64,000 bases of DNA from Cyclobacteriaceae bacterium (GTDB lineage Bacteria; Bacteroidota; Bacteroidia; Cytophagales; Cyclobacteriaceae): NCBI GenBank assembly GCA_016787755.1, contig JAEUUA010000017.1, forward strand, positions 29,134 to 93,133, written 5' to 3'. A program made the translations under genes and the position numbers. The notes under the pieces are model-generated. The model had not been told where the DNA came from and did not search any database. It saw only the letters and a program-made list of their open reading frames with translations. This document shows positions 63,957 through 64,000 of this stretch, in pieces; the first letter of the stretch is position 1; every line of letters begins with the position of its first letter.

Positions 63957-64000
63957 AAATAAAAGTTGGACTACTAATAAATTAAGATTCTATACTCAAA

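Noticed and set aside
63856..63971. Full integron attC site
   Set aside because: The outer boxes roughly fit but the inner boxes pair poorly (only about four bases) and one outer box breaks the RYYYAAC rule, so I list it only as an inverted repeat.

Overview
The window looks like a chromosomal segment from a Cytophagales-type member of the Bacteroidota. The reasons are direct: a type IX secretion (T9SS) C-terminal sorting domain on the protein at 46234-47952, a T9SS plug-family protein at 61252-62505, several families typical of that phylum (DUF4159, DUF5916, DUF2911, PorT-like barrels), promoters of the TTTG-N~20-TAnnTTTG kind, A-rich starts almost without Shine-Dalgarno sequences, and an ECF sigma factor paired with a membrane protein. 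I could not identify a species. I saw no rRNA, tRNA, CRISPR array or insertion sequence.

Layout. 1-5 kb: the 3' tail of an unknown gene, dapD, a glycosyltransferase, and a manganese module (mntR plus an Nramp transporter fused to a universal stress domain) with clear operator palindromes. 4.7-13.4 kb: housekeeping genes on the + strand (mnmE, a histone-H1-like protein, a prohibitin-like protein, citrate synthase, acyl-CoA-binding protein, rsmE, ligA, dapA). 13.4-16.6 kb: minus-strand stress or accessory genes (VOC, AHSA1, DUF1801), a 59-residue Hc1-like protein and an alpha-oxoamine synthase for lipid base synthesis. 16.9-21.1 kb: biotin carboxylase, DUF1015, Maf, CPBP. 21.1-30.6 kb: minus-strand heptosyltransferase-like gene, pyrophosphatase, an efflux adaptor and TolC pair, serine dehydratase beta, DUF5916, thyA and an unknown lipoprotein. 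30.7-32.4 kb: barrel, DUF4159, orphan BlaI. 32.6-38.5 kb: TlpA-like lipoprotein, gatB, a small nucleotidyltransferase module with a likely frameshift, alaS. 38.7-43.4 kb: two M23 endopeptidases, CapA-like, MerR, dprA. 44.4-51.1 kb: a DUF1800-DUF1501-barrel-lipoprotein operon leading into murB. 51.2-62.5 kb: two more Lys-rich small genes, dCMP deaminase, DUF2911, sorbosone-dehydrogenase-like protein, ABC-F ATPase, LVIVD propeller, sigma/anti-sigma-like pair, T9SS plug. 62.5-64 kb: a tyrosine recombinase with a Shine-Dalgarno sequence, followed by a structured non-coding tract reaching the window edge.

Themes. Four small Lys-rich proteins (6208, 15082, 51232 and 51668), one only 21 residues, suggest a set of nucleoid or nucleic-acid-binding tails. 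The DUF1800/DUF1501 operon combines a Tat-like signal with a T9SS sorting domain and a partner without a visible signal peptide; it is the best candidate for an undescribed export system. The recombinase and its inverted repeats at the right edge are the best candidate for a mobile or integron-like locus, but the window ends too soon to decide. Several start codons lie 3-4 bases after a -7 box, which suggests leaderless mRNAs. Four convergent gene junctions carry inverted repeats.
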